Part shown: piece by piece, positions 42,438 through 53,164 of the stretch
Numbering within the stretch: position 1 is the stretch's first letter
How the letters are laid out: every line of letters starts with the position of its first letter
Origin: Takakia lepidozioides
Taxonomy: Eukaryota > Streptophyta > Takakiopsida > Takakiales > Takakiaceae
DNA length: 64,000 nucleotides
Assembly: GCA_030704615.1 (NCBI GenBank)
Contig: CM060734.1
Span: 28,350,042 to 28,414,041 of the forward strand
Direction of reading: 5' to 3'
Notes under the pieces: generated by a model
What the model was told of the DNA's origin: nothing
The model's input: the letters and a program-made list of their open reading frames with translations, nothing else
The model's database searches: none
Made by a program: the position numbers and the translations under genes

Positions 42438-42540
42438 ATGCCGCGTGGAGAAGGGCGTGGCTCTCTTGAGAGAAACCCCACATCCAGACCGCGTCGCAAA
42501 CTGAAGCCTTTATACTACGGGCGGCAATGCGGCAATGCGG
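42438..42540 (+). CDS. Y ParB-like gene, first exon
   Basis: Encodes MPRGEGRGSLERNPTSRPRRKLKPLYYGRQ. The basic RRKL+.LYYGR motif matches the first exon in V (RHRRKLRKLYFGRR, 21573-21700) and Z. An upstream in-frame ATG at 42369 would add 23 residues; I prefer 42438 because the V and Z homologues start there. After this exon, Y has lost the linker and ParB-like domain. Confidence 0.5.
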
Positions 42541-42689
42541 CATTGCCAACCAGCCGAACGGCGACAAAGCGGCAACGCGCCTTCTGTACAGGTACATACG
42601 CGTTGTCTTTCTTTGATCCGTGGCCATTGTAGTCCCTACATTTCCAGGATGTAAGTTGCCTTATGTGGCGCATGAAAATTAGTTGTGAA

Positions 42690-42995
42690 GCCCCTAGAAA
42701 AATGGCGCTGAATTTCCTGTTTCCGGCCATGGGGCGGATGGCTAAGCCTCGGGGGTGGCTGGCACAGTCTGGAAATTCGGCGCCATTTTTCCAGTTCCGG
42801 GCCCAGTCATTTCTAGGACTTAGCCATTTTTGGACCCTGTACTGGAAAAATGGCGCCATTTTTCCAGTACAGGGTCCAAAAATGGCTAAGTCCCTGGGGC
42901 GGATGGCACATGTTCTGGAAATTCGGCGCCATTTTTCCAGTTCCGGGCCCAGTCAGATCTGGGACTTAGCCATTTTCGGACCCATTCTGGAAAAA
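42690..42995. repeat. Y palindromes replacing the ParB-like domain
   Basis: Four to five GGAAATTCGGCGCCATTTTTCC units with the AGATCTGGGACTTAGCC spacer also seen in X (28575-30415). They lie between the first exon and the C-terminal exons of the ParB-like gene. The pair at about 42838-42868 (CTGGAAAAATGGCGCC and its reverse) forms a long perfect hairpin. Confidence 0.75.
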
Positions 42996-43025
42996 TGGAT
43001 GTGATTTTGTCTGTGTTTTTTGAAT

Positions 43026-45362
43026 GTAGGTACTATAAGTTCTCCCTGTTGGAGAAAGGTCATCTATCCTTCCAGCCGCCATTCTTCCTCGCATGGAGGA
43101 ACCCTGGAGCTGACTCCATGTACACTGATGTTATCGTGAAGGAGTGGCATCTGGAGCATTTGCGTGACTGCCCTTAGTATGTGGACCTTCCGTCCGGCTC
43201 GCTCGACTCATCCGGATTCCAATTGAAGCTGGATGCGGAGGCCCGACGAAACCGGGCTCCGTTGCCTCCGCTGGGTCCAAAGGAGGCGAAAGCGCTTGCC
43301 AAGTCCAGGAAAGCGGCAGAGCTTGCTCAGGCAGGTATTCAAGAGAAATTGAATGAGAAGAATAAAGGACAAATGAAAAGGACACAGAAACAGGGGAGTA
43401 AAGTAACCCCCAAAAAACAGAAAACCACCGGGGCACCAGAGGAGGCACAGGAGGGGCTCCAAGGGAGTGACTCCGACAACGACTTTGTGCAAGGTCCTGC
43501 GACTGCTGCTGCTACTACCAAGTCACCGGTCGTCCGGGTTCCCAAGTTAATTCGGACTGGGACAAGCTCTGCCAAGAAGTTGGCATTTGAGGGCTAGCCT
43601 ACACGGCGGTATTCGGCGGTGACGTTTCTGCAAAGGCCAAAGCTAGAATCCCCAACTGTCATCCAATGCGTCAATGAGAGCTTTCTTGACGCTCTGGCTG
43701 CTAGGGCGAAGAAGGTGGCACATAGCAAATCTCTGGAGGAGCTGAAGGGGAAAACCAAGAAGAGGGCTGCTGCTACAAAGCCTAAAGACACCCCTGGTTT
43801 TGAAGCCATGATGGAATTCTTCACGGCTGTGAGCACGGATTGCAAGAGCACTTGGGGGGGGGGGGGGGGGGGGGGGTTGGGGTTTGAGGTGGAGAGAGCC
43901 TGCGATATGATTCTCCTCGATATTCCAGATGGGGAGCTGCTGGAGGGCTTGGATGGTGTGCCCACCTAGAACAGGTTTACGGAGGACTATTGGAGAGCCG
44001 GGTTTGGCTGGCGGGGATGCTCCTGGATGACGGTGGATGTATGGTGGTCCTTGCCACAAGAGGGAAGACCACAGAGAATGTTGTGGCAAGGTGGACACCT
44101 AAAAGTGTCACCCCGGTCCTCCTGAAAAAATGGTTCTGCATCAATACGCAAGGGTTGCAATTAGAGGGCCAGAGTGTAAGTTATCAATCTATTGCATTCA
44201 CTTCATATTGTGGTGTATCTAAACTAGACCCTGGAGTGGATCCCTCTTTTGTTGGATGTGCAGACATTGGTGTTTGAGGCATATTGTTTTGTGAAGAGAG
44301 GGTCTACGTTCAAATTCCGCAATGACGGTCGTCTTGTTGATGCCGCTGTGGACCCTATTACCTACGATGTCCTCTACAACTATGTGCCCCAATCCAGTAT
44401 GCCGAAGGACACAAAGACAGGCAAACTGTGGCGGTACAGCCGGACCCGGAGCCCTGCTTTCATCCAAACCCTCATGGAGACGTGCTCGGATGTCCAAGGG
44501 CGGATTCTTGACCTCACATACGGCACGGGTAAGCCTTCATGTGCACATTTTGTCCCCTGGCCCGATTGCAATTGCATGCCGCAAGCTACTAACCACCCGC
44601 TTTGTCCCTCATGTGCTTCAATGTAGGCAGGGATGTTGTCCGACAGGCATGTCTTTGCCTTCGAGCCAAATACTGCCCTCCACAACTCTAAACTTGCAGC
44701 GGCTGAACGTCTGCCGAAAGAGGAAGAGGCATCCTCGGAGGATGAGGAAGAATCCGAGAAGGAGGTGGGGGAGGTACAAGTTGGGATCGAGGTCGATGAG
44801 CCCCCGGTTTACGAGTGAGTGGTAGCATTGTAAGTTGCCTCTTGATTTTGTGAGGCACCTCCCTTCGCTCTCTTATTTCATTGAAAGACCCTTTTTGGTT
44901 TCTGCTGGTATTGACATTCTTAAAGTGGATTTGTTCTTACTACAAGATGCCAAATACCGCAGGAGGGACATCTACACCGCAATTCATGGGCAGGAGGAAC
45001 ATGCCTTTTTTTGCCAGGGGGGATTTCATGTCGAGTCCAGAAATGGACTACATCCTTCCTACTTATGTTGCCTGGCTTGCTTTGGTGTCCATCAGGAGGT
45101 CTTCCGAACCTAGTCGTGTACAACAGATTTTAGACGAGGCAAGCCTCAAGAAAATGAAGATGAGGGAGGAGGCAGCAGCTATAAGAGCCCGTCAGGCTCG
45201 TAGATTTGTCTTGGATTCTGCTGAGGAAAGTGGGGGAGAAGAGGCAGAAGATTCCCAGGAGGTGAGGTGGACAGTCCCCCAAGGAGAGGACGGAATTTTT
45301 GAGAGGCATAGTGGAACTGATGCATCACAGAGCTCGGAGGATGGGGGGGATGAGGGGGGATG
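43026..45362 (+). pseudogene. Y ParB-like gene, C-terminal region
   Basis: Starts after an acceptor-like GTTTTTTGAATGTAG with YYKFSLLEKGHLSFQPPFFLAW, matching YMKYVLLQIGALAQEPPFFMAW of Z. Then come a Lys-rich coiled region (KALAKSRKAAELAQAGIQEKLNEKNK) and VIQCVNESFLDALAARAKKVAHSKSLEELKGK. At about 43857 a run of some 20 G breaks the frame. Later exons read through KRGSTFKF, YDVLYNYVPQ and an acidic end with EVRWTVPQGEDGIFERH. Stops at about 43176, 43595 and 43967 are not all explained by introns. The ParB-like domain itself is absent. Confidence 0.65.
43855..43876 (+). repeat. Poly-G tract within Y gene
   Basis: An uninterrupted run of about 20 G, then TTGGGG. It is absent from the Z homologue (near 58370), so it is a local expansion. 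Such a run can form G-quadruplexes and is also prone to assembly error. Confidence 0.75.
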
Positions 45363-45579
45363 AGGAGGAAGGTGGGGCAAGTTCCTCGGAGTGTGTAAGA
45401 GAGTAGTGACCATTCTGGCTATGACAGTTAGGACACGCCTGTATTGATGTGGCTTGCCACAAAATTTGCAATAAAATGTTGCATTTCATTGCTATGACGA
45501 GTCTACCGGTGCCACATTGCAACTTCACATGACCCTATTTCCGTGCCTCCTAACCCTATTTCCATGGACACACAATGGT

Positions 45580-45638
45580 CCGCTCATGCTTTTTTTTTTC
45601 CCGCTCATGCTCATGCCGCTCATGAAATAGCAGCCCCC
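45580..45638 (-). repeat. Y right terminal inverted repeat and subterminal repeats
   Basis: CCGCTCATGC repeats, a poly-T run, then CATGAAATAGCAGCCCCC to 45638. The duplication CTTCGATAG follows. Confidence 0.9.
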
Positions 45639-46199
45639 CTTCGATAGCCCTCAAAACAAGCTCATTACTGACGCAGCACCTCCAGGTAAACTGCAATGCG
45701 GTTGTTCTGGTGCCCTTGGTGGAGCTGACGACAATGTCATGCCCATCAATCATACCACCATCATACATTGACAAGGTCACTATGGCCTCATGTTGCCCGT
45801 GCATTCGTCTTCGCAACTCAACCGAATGTCTCCATACACTGGAAGAGCGGAGTGAACTCCACGAATATAGTTTTCCCCGGTGCCGTCCTCCCTGGTCCAC
45901 TCGCAGCAGTTCCAGCGCCAAAGCGAGGCCGTGCGTGATCTGTTTGGCATCCTATTCCAGCTTGGTATATCGAGGTCAACAATTTTCAGGACCCACGGAC
46001 CGCATTGACCCTCGCCCTCACCTCGCTCAAAGCGGTAATAGCCCTCCAAATACTCCATTGCGTGCAAAGACTCCCGCTTGATTCTAGAAGCGTCAATGAA
46101 AACAGAGAGCCAGACAATGATGTCTCCTGATTCTGGTTTGAACATCGCATAATCGTGGCCATGATAAGGGCAGTCAACAGGATTGCGGCGGCACGGCAT
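45639..46199 (-). pseudogene. V D1 gene, split by Y
   Basis: Reads MPCRRNPVDCPYHGHDYAMF, PESGDIIVWLSVFIDAS, MEYLEGYYRFERGEGEG, WNCCEWTREDGTGENY, SALPVYGDIRLSCEDE, then DGGMIDGHDIVVSSTKG, with a short frame change near 45780. The frame runs into the Y end at ELVLRAIE; its true last codons are at 36523-36548. D1 is the minus-strand half of a divergent pair with D2. The function is unknown to me. Confidence 0.7.
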
Positions 46200-46773
46200 C
46201 CTTGCAAAAGATTAGCGGAGTACGCTCAATGACAACAGCTCCCGGATTGAGGAGGCAGCAGCGCGGTGGCTGGAAGTAGTTCAAGGACATGACAATGTGG
46301 TTGCAAATGCTGCAATTCCTCACTAACACTCCAGGGCACATTTAAATTTCCCCCCTACAGGAACCTGCACGGATGAAGATTGGCTGCTCCATGAATGTAG
46401 CCATTTCAGTTTCCTTCCCTGCCATGCAAACTATGGGCAGTAAGTGCCAGGTGGGCCTATAGCCACTCGAGACGACGAAGTCCATCCCCCCTTCGATGAA
46501 AATGCGGCGATGAATTTCCATCCGGGGGATAGACTTCGGTGGTAGATTACAAACTATTCCCTGTGGATGAGAAAGAGGTATCGGTTCATCCACCACTAGC
46601 GTGATGAACACATTACACGATGATTGGTGGGTACGTGGGACCCAGATGCTCCATTATTGGAGCCCACACTGCTCTTTCGCTTCTCATCATTTCGAAAATC
46701 AAAGGGCTTCGTTGTTGTTCGCAAGGTCATTGTCATCGGCATCAAAGACGTCCTCAGGACCTCCTTTGCAAGG
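46200..46773. promoter_or_regulatory. V divergent D1/D2 intergenic region
   Basis: The region between head-to-head D1 and D2. It contains a TTTAAAT TATA-like site at about 46340 and a decayed palindrome with GGGGG flanks at about 46490-46530. In the D2 frame it is open back to about 46624, so some of the right side may be coding or 5' leader. Confidence 0.4.
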
Positions 46774-47391
46774 ATGCCGTGCTTCCGGAACCGAGACAAC
46801 TGCCCTTATGGAGGCTTCGATTATGCAATGTATTCGGCCACATCGGGAGACATCGTTATCTGGCACACAGTTTACGCAGAAGACACTGGGGCGAATGTGG
46901 AAACATTGTCCGCTTTTGAGTATATCCCAGGCCACTACGCCTTCGAGCGGGGTGACGATCTTGGTCTGAGGAGTCTGTGGCTCCTGCGCATCCTTGATTC
47001 CAATTTTCCCAGCTACGACGGGCACCCATGCAGAAGAATGCGCATTGTTATGCTGGTGCGGTGGAACTGCTGCCAGTGGACGTGGGTGGACTCCATCGGA
47101 GAGACTTATACTCCTGAAGGAGTGCACTCCTCTTCTCCATTGTATGGGGACATTCGCATTGGTGTGGACGACGAAAACGTGAAGCTTTCCATATTCGATG
47201 GTGGTATGATTGAAGGGCACGACATTGTGGTGAACATCAACAGGGGCGGTACAACGGCTGCAATCCAGTTTACCTGGAGGAGCCCGATGACTCATGAGCT
47301 AGTTTTCAGAGCAGTCGAAGTCCCATTGACAACGTGGTTTGTATTCAGAAGGCATAGGGCTAAAGATTTGTTTGCACCATCAGCACAGTAG
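46774..47391 (+). CDS. V D2 protein (unknown function), intact frame
   Basis: A 206-residue frame from ATG 46774: MPCFRNRDNCPYGGFDYAMYS, SGDIVIWHTVY, SAFEYIPGHYAFERG, LLRILDSNFPSYDG, RWNCCQWTWVDSIGE, YGDIRIGVDDENVKLSIFDGGMIEGHDIVV, then MTHELVFRAVEVP. The start is placed to match D1 (MPCRRN). The frame is open upstream to 46624 but without a matching family segment. It is a paralogue of D1 and the best-preserved D2 copy; Z D2 has a frameshift. There is no known domain. The C-terminal 20 residues (FRRHRAKDLFAPSAQ) look like read-through after the family end. Confidence 0.65.
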   Translation: MPCFRNRDNCPYGGFDYAMYSATSGDIVIWHTVYAEDTGANVETLSAFEYIPGHYAFERGDDLGLRSLWLLRILDSNFPSYDGHPCRRMRIVMLVRWNCCQWTWVDSIGETYTPEGVHSSSPLYGDIRIGVDDENVKLSIFDGGMIEGHDIVVNINRGGTTAAIQFTWRSPMTHELVFRAVEVPLTTWFVFRRHRAKDLFAPSAQ

Positions 47392-47801
47392 ACGTGCTTC
47401 AAATGCAATTCATGTGGATCAATAAAAACCCCATTGTGCCCTTTTTTTTGTTCTATTATGTATCCATCGTTCCCAGAATGCATCATTCCTCATTTCGTTT
47501 GGGATTGGGAGTGGGGGTGGATTTTGCAAGTGGCTGGTAGGCTGAAATGGGCCCCCATTGTACAGAGCAGTACCACCCTAGCATTCGCGAAACATTGCCT
47601 TTCAATATGTAATTCTAAAAAACATTGCCGAACCTCCTTTATCGGGAGGTCCTTCTCCCCCTATGACCGTGACACCCTCAACCCTATTCCCGCGGACACT
47701 CATTTCTGGAAAACAGTCCTGCTCATGTTTTTTTCGACACTTACGACTCTGCTCATGGCTCATGCCGCTCAATGCTCATGGCTCATGAAATAGCAGCCCC
47801 C
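47392..47801 (-). repeat. V right end with terminal inverted repeat
   Basis: A 3' region shared with Z 62690-63156, then GCTCATG repeats from about 47745 and the terminus CATGAAATAGCAGCCCCC at 47801. No gene is seen between D2 and the end. Confidence 0.8.
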
Positions 47802-49038
47802 ACATGCTACCCTAGAGGTCGCATTTGGGCCTCGACATAGGAGACGCACTTGGATACAAAGAGGATTGCACTTGGACTTAGATGACATTGGACACTTGGG
47901 CCAATGGCACAGGCTACCCTAGTGTGCTTCATTACGACAAAGGATGAACGGATTATGAACAGTCAACATCAAAGGCGGTTCATTGGTGGGGGCAACATGC
48001 GTGCTTTCACTAAGGAGGGCCAACAAAACTGTGGATGAATGAACAGTGAGGCTGGATGAAGGTCGAAGAGATGGCAACATGCAGGGCATTGATGCAATAT
48101 AGATCAGCGGCTGAGGGGGCGCCGCCCTGAATCGACAGGGTACATGACTAAGCAGATGCTGATAAATACGTTTTGAGCTCAAATATAATATCAAGACCTC
48201 ATTAGTTGCCACTTGGCCATGTATTAAACACACGGGATAGAGGTACACCCAAGGCGGGTAATGTGTTTAGTATTAGAATAATCAGTTGAGCGGTGATCAA
48301 AGTAGAAAGGCTCCAACTAAGGGGCTAACCTACTAGATTTTGGAGGGTACAAGGCAAGTAAGCATAAAGACAACAAGGCATTCAAAATTATGGGAATCAT
48401 GACTCTCGGAGAGTGAGTACAGATGGTAGACTGAGAGCTGGAGAGAGAAGATGGCCACAAGAGGGTGATCTACTCATGATGGACGTTGATAGCAGGAACT
48501 TAGGAAGAGATAAGAGGGGAGATTAGTGTTGTACTCCAGTGACGAGACAATACATACGCACATTTTGGGTTCACCCTTGGTCACATGATGGCTGAGCATT
48601 GTGTTGGTTCCGGTTGTTGAGATATATAGAAGGCTTGTAGTTTATTAGAGAGGGGCCCGCTGTTCCCGCTGGCGACAACAATTGGTCGTGTTAGTGAGAG
48701 AGAATAGTGAGGGTAGCGTAAGTATTCAAACAACATGCATGCTACGGGTGACGGTACCAAGAGCGACGTCATGGACTAGCCACACGGGCAAAATGGGAAG
48801 GAAGTAAACGAGCGATCTAGGACTTGGAGAGCATAGCCAAAGGGCCATCTGGATGAGTCAATCATTTAGCACGAACAAGAACAAGAGGGCAAGTAAGCCA
48901 GATTCAGCCACTTAGGCATAGCCTTGTAGAGGCGGATAAGGTGATAATGGGATCATCTGAACGCTGATATGGTTGTGCATACGAAAGGGCTGACAGAGGA
49001 CTGCAGGCGCCCCGGGCCGCGCCACCCCACGGGGTCAC
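47802..49038. other. Flank between V and Z, probably a retroelement LTR
   Basis: No open frame of note. It contains an ATATATAGA site near 48620. Since Z inserted here (TSD at 49039) and the right side of Z leads after about 220 bp to a tRNA-Met-type primer-binding site, this stretch is probably upstream LTR or the sequence before the LTR of retroelement R6. I could not fix an LTR start. Confidence 0.4.
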
Positions 49039-49047
49039 GATATCTTG
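49039..49047 (+). repeat. Left target-site duplication of Z
   Basis: GATATCTTG; exact second copy at 63157-63165, 14.1 kb away. Confidence 0.95.
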
Positions 49048-49145
49048 GAGGTTTACTATTTCATGAGCAGAAACCATGAGCCATGAGCCATGAGCCGCAT
49101 GAGCCGCATGAGCGGTGAGCCGAAGTCTAAGACACGCGGATTTCA
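49048..49145 (+). repeat. Z left terminal inverted repeat and subterminal repeats
   Basis: GAGGTTTACTATTTCATG, then seven or so CATGAGC(C/G) units (CCATGAGCCATGAGCC, GCATGAGCGG), then a second TTTCATGAGCGG. Confidence 0.88.
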
Positions 49146-49401
49146 TGAGCGGACTACTCCAAATTTGGAAATGCGGCAGATTAAACAAGTATTAAAATAA
49201 CAGTTTTTTATTTGACCTTGCCGTTTTTGGAAGTTCCAGATCATGTAATGCGGCGAAGATATGTCGTCAGTAACAACTCCGCTCATGGTTTTTTAGATCC
49301 GCTCATGGAAATGAGTGACCGTGCAACGAGAAATCCAGTATACCACGGCAAAAGGACGTCGCATACTGGCCTGTATAGAGTATTCCGCGGTTTTACATGC
49401 C

Positions 49402-52400
49402 TTAACATTGGAATGAATCATTGTGAACAGCTGAGCCTACCGTGGCCATCTGATACACACGCCCGAAGCCTGGTGGGGGCACTTTTGTCGAGCTCTGGAT
49501 TGTACAGTTCATCCGAAGTGCATTCCCCATCCTTGTCTCGTTCACTTTTGAGGGAGGTCGCCGCCTCTTCGGTTTCCCCCAACGGTGTGTAGGATGCTTA
49601 GAGTTGTCGGGTCCCATTGTTCTTGCTCTCATAGGGGTCGGTGGTGGAGGCTGTGGAAGCGGAAATGGTTGTCTGGGGACGTCAGTGCGCTGCACCATCC
49701 GAAATCCTGCGGCGGTAAGGGCGTCGGCCTCAACCTGACTAAGATCGCAGCCTGGTTCCACCGGCCACACCAAGCCTCTGGCATTGTTTGTATGCCGTAC
49801 TTGGGCTTTCCATACACGCAAGTCATAATGTCGTGCCTGCATAACCAGAACTGGGTGGTTGTCACCTCCGCAAACTTTGCATGGACAAATCTTCCTATAA
49901 AAGTAGGAGCAGGGACAACACCATCTGGATTCCTCCTTATCATCTCTAACCAACGTTGCCATGTATCCACTCAAATTGCGGAACACCTGCCTCAAAACGA
50001 CGGCTTTGTGCGAGCAATTCTCCACTGTGACGCAGACACAGTCGTCTCCACAATGGCTTGGCCATACTGCATAACAGCGGGCGGAATCTGGGGCAAGCGA
50101 GCGGTGGGAATTTCTCGCACGGAATCCCCGCTTGAAGGCGATGGTGATCTGGAATTTCTTGGGCTTCCACTGCTGGAAGACACATTGTGCAGCAACATGA
50201 CGGGCCCTCGAGGTGCTGTCCAAATGTTCTTGTCGGATCTCCAGGAATCCTCTTCGCACCCGGGTTCCTCTTCAATCCTCCACCTCACAGGGCGAGTACG
50301 GACGTCCCCCTCTAGGTGCTCACCTCTGCGGTGCAGAGGCGTCCCTTTGATCTTCTCTCGCAATGTTGTCGCCCATTTCAGTGGATTCTTCGACCTCGAA
50401 GCTGTTCGTACCAACAATTCATCCCTGTCCGGCCCAAAGCCCCATTGTTTCCCGCTTAGGAACTTGTAGTACGTGGCTTGCTGCATGATTGCTTTGTCGA
50501 TGTCCTCCGTTGTGGCCGTCACTACGTCCACCAGATGTGCGGCAGAAGACGCTCGCCAGGAGGAGTGCACTGATTCTGCCATATTCGTGTTTGGCATGTC
50601 CGTGTTGGAATCCAAGCACCGCTCCTACAAGGACACAAACAATGGTGAGGAACCAATGGAAAGGTCCGTAATAGAAAGACAATTGCACAAAAATGACAGC
50701 ATCATACCTCCCGCATGTACTGTCCGAATTGTCGATACCGGAAATGCCACCACCCCAACCAGTTGTGCAAGGCTCCCAGATTGGTTGTCTCCACTGCACC
50801 TGACGTGTTCCACCAAGCCTCGATGATAGCAAACTCAACCTCCGCGTCATCAAATGTGGGTGCATCCTTCCACGCCGTACAAAGGACACGGTGTTCAGCC
50901 TGGAATGAGCTAGCAACAAATTTGGTAGTGTAGTGAGATAGACTCTGCATCCAATGGAATCCACAGGATCTCTCTTTCCCCTCCATTGGAACATTGGGGT
51001 CCTCACCGTACACACGCCGCACCGCTGCCCAGTTGGCCTGAGTGTTGTCTGCCATGAATCCCCTGAAATTGGGCTCTGGCAATCCCGCCCTTGCCATCTG
51101 CTCGTTTATGCCCTCCCACAGATGCATCTCCGACTGTGTGTCCTCCCCTTTCATCTCGTAGATTGCAATCGTCATGAGCCTCTTGGAGTGATAGTCATAA
51201 ACATGCGCACCCATAGTCACCCACTGATGGTTTGTAATTTGCTTGATGTGATCAAACATCACCCAAGCATTCGACAAGTTTCCAGTTGTCATGCGAGTGA
51301 CCAAGTCGACTCCACTTCCAGGCCCACACGTCGACATTTTAAAAATGTAACAACAATCGGATTCGCTGCTTTGCCCTGGAAACCTGCTACCTTGGATGTA
51401 GTCATATCCAGTCATTCGTTTCACCTCCAGGATTGAGTGCATGTCCGACCCTCGGCCGAACTCTTGCTTGCAAAATAAGATGTGATTCCGCACATTCGGA
51501 CTACAAACGTGCGAGACGGACTCCAACAGGTCAAGCATCTCCTCTTCGTTCAAGGGCACCCGGTCTGAACCATCTTCAGACATGATTTTGCCAAGAGCAA
51601 TCTTGTGGGCTGCCTTCAACTGAATCTGCTTTGGTCTGGCTCCGGGGCTCAATTTCACCTCCTCTTTTATGATGTCGTGTGCTTCCTGCACAGCCTCACG
51701 CATGTTGCCTCTCGCCAAGGGGTGGCAGTGGACCCCAACGTGTATGCAAGCTCTAGTCAAGTCCGGGAGCAAATGGATTACGTAATATTGCTTGGCTCTG
51801 CACATGGACATGCACGTCGGTGGTTCTTTGCAATGTGCGCACTTGAAAGTACCCGCAGGAGCTTGGCTGGAGACAATGAATGGATGATGCGTTGTGCCAG
51901 TCCAATCCGTCTCGTTTCTCCGCCCTCATTGGAGAGAAAGTGGAAGCAAGCGGGATTGAGGCACCTTAGCTTCCCCGCACAGAGGACGTATCGTACACGA
52001 ACACCATCAGCAATTTTCGTGCTACTGGTCTTCGTCACACACCAGGGGTGTCCGTCATGCTTTCGATCCATGTCTGTTAACATCCCTGAGGCTTTGTTTG
52101 ACGAAGTAACAGGTGGAAACTCGAAGATGACATTGCCATCGACTTTGGGAGGCAGATACGTTACCTTCCTGACTGGAAATTTGGCATAGTCGAGAGCAGC
52201 CAGCTCGGAGCGAGAACCATCGAGGTGATGTTGCCGTAGGAGCTGCACAATGGACCGGGTTGGAGTTATGCTCGAGGGTACATGCGTAGCACCTGCAGAG
52301 ACGTCCATGTCGGATTTGAACGACCGTGTGGAGGACATGGGGACCTCAATGCACTCATCTTCCTCGTCAGAAATGTCGAATACGTCCACGCGAGAAGCTA

Positions 52401-52800
52401 TGGAGGGTCTTGACGGTCCAGGTCGGGAATGATTATCGTTGCATACCTCTTTGTTGGCAGTGGCCGCCTGTCGGTTTCCGGACTCCTTTGTGGATGGTGT
52501 GGGCAGGGACTGATTCGGAAAGGGAATGGGCATTCCCACAGCTCGGTACAAGATGGTGTCTGATGGGGGTACGTGCCAGTCGATTCCTCAACCTCCGTCG
52601 TTACCTAGCACGACAATGGTCTCGTCAACCTATCCAGGAACATCCTTCCTTTCTTCTTCCAAATAAACTGTGCCCGGTTTGAGCTTGAATTTGGAACAAA
52701 GGTAAGTTTCAGTCACTTTGCAAAGTCCTCCCTCGTTTGGGATCCAGGCTCTCCCAAGTTGCGGAGGACAGCAAACTATAGCGTAGGAATTCGGAGCCAT
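49402..52800 (-). pseudogene. Z transposase, SWIM finger deleted
   Basis: Start at 52800 (same MAPNSYAI start as V). Pieces 52800-52630, 52551-51778, 51811-50702, 50615-49992 and 50259-49402 follow the V protein closely. The Cys cluster CAHC...VGVHCH is present, as are WVMFDHIKQI, GFMADNTQANW and CGFHW. The intron at about 50620-50705 is conserved. Defects: a frameshift near 51930, a stop at SF near 49992 shared with V, and a deletion at 49430 that joins the AVHN codons to 3' sequence. The deletion removes about 510 bp with the SWIM finger. The deletion also appears to have removed the stop region, so the end is approximate. Confidence 0.8.
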
Positions 52801-53164
52801 CGAAGACCGCACGAAGTTGGCAAGTGCGAGGTTCAGTATAGCGACAGACCAAGGCTCACAGGCACCATGAAAGTGGATCTGCGGAGTCCATCGACGATTG
52901 GAAGTCGCACATTGAAGTGGAAAGTATTGTTTCAAGCTACATGCATGAAGGTGGGAGGTGTGATTCCATATCTCGTAAGTATGACAATGATGGCCGATTC
53001 GGCGACGAAATAACATCTCCTGACAGTTTCTCCTGAGGGTGGATCCAGCAGTATTCTCGGCGCACTGACAAGTGCCAGGACTGTTAGTTAAAACGGTCAG
53101 ACAACCAAGTTGTGCTCATCAAGACAGGCCGCAATTGTGTTGTTTCGGAACAATGCAACCCATT

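Larger units (their letters stand above)
36549..45638. mobile_element. DNA transposon Y (MULE-type), 9090 bp, complete ends
   Basis: Left end GAGGTTAGCTAGTTCATG, right end (reversed) GGGGGCTGCTATTTCATG, exact 9-bp duplication CTTCGATAG. Contents from left: small array, transposase (minus, with an inverted segment), a D-family gene (minus), two long palindrome arrays, the first exon of a ParB-like gene (plus), palindromes in place of the ParB domain, and the C-terminal part of that gene. It inserted into the D1 gene of V. The left end has G for T at one position and the transposase is broken, so it is probably immobile now. Confidence 0.9.
20862..47801. mobile_element. DNA transposon V (MULE-type), rearranged, hosting X and Y
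   Basis: A relative of Z assembled from 20862-28161, 35129-36548 and 45639-47801, with elements X and Y nested inside. Gene content matches Z: transposase, palindrome array, ParB-like gene, second array, D1 and D2. The right end is intact (CATGAAATAGCAGCCCCC to 47801). The block 20862-28015 is inverted compared with Z, so the ParB-like gene start now reads minus and the transposase reads plus. The left terminal repeat is not found. The 9 bases after the right end are ACATGCTAC; no left partner is visible. Confidence 0.75.

Noticed and set aside
49585-52682. Long plus-strand open frames opposite the Z transposase
   Set aside because: They mirror the antisense of a well-supported transposase with aligned homologues in V, X and Y, so they are shadows.
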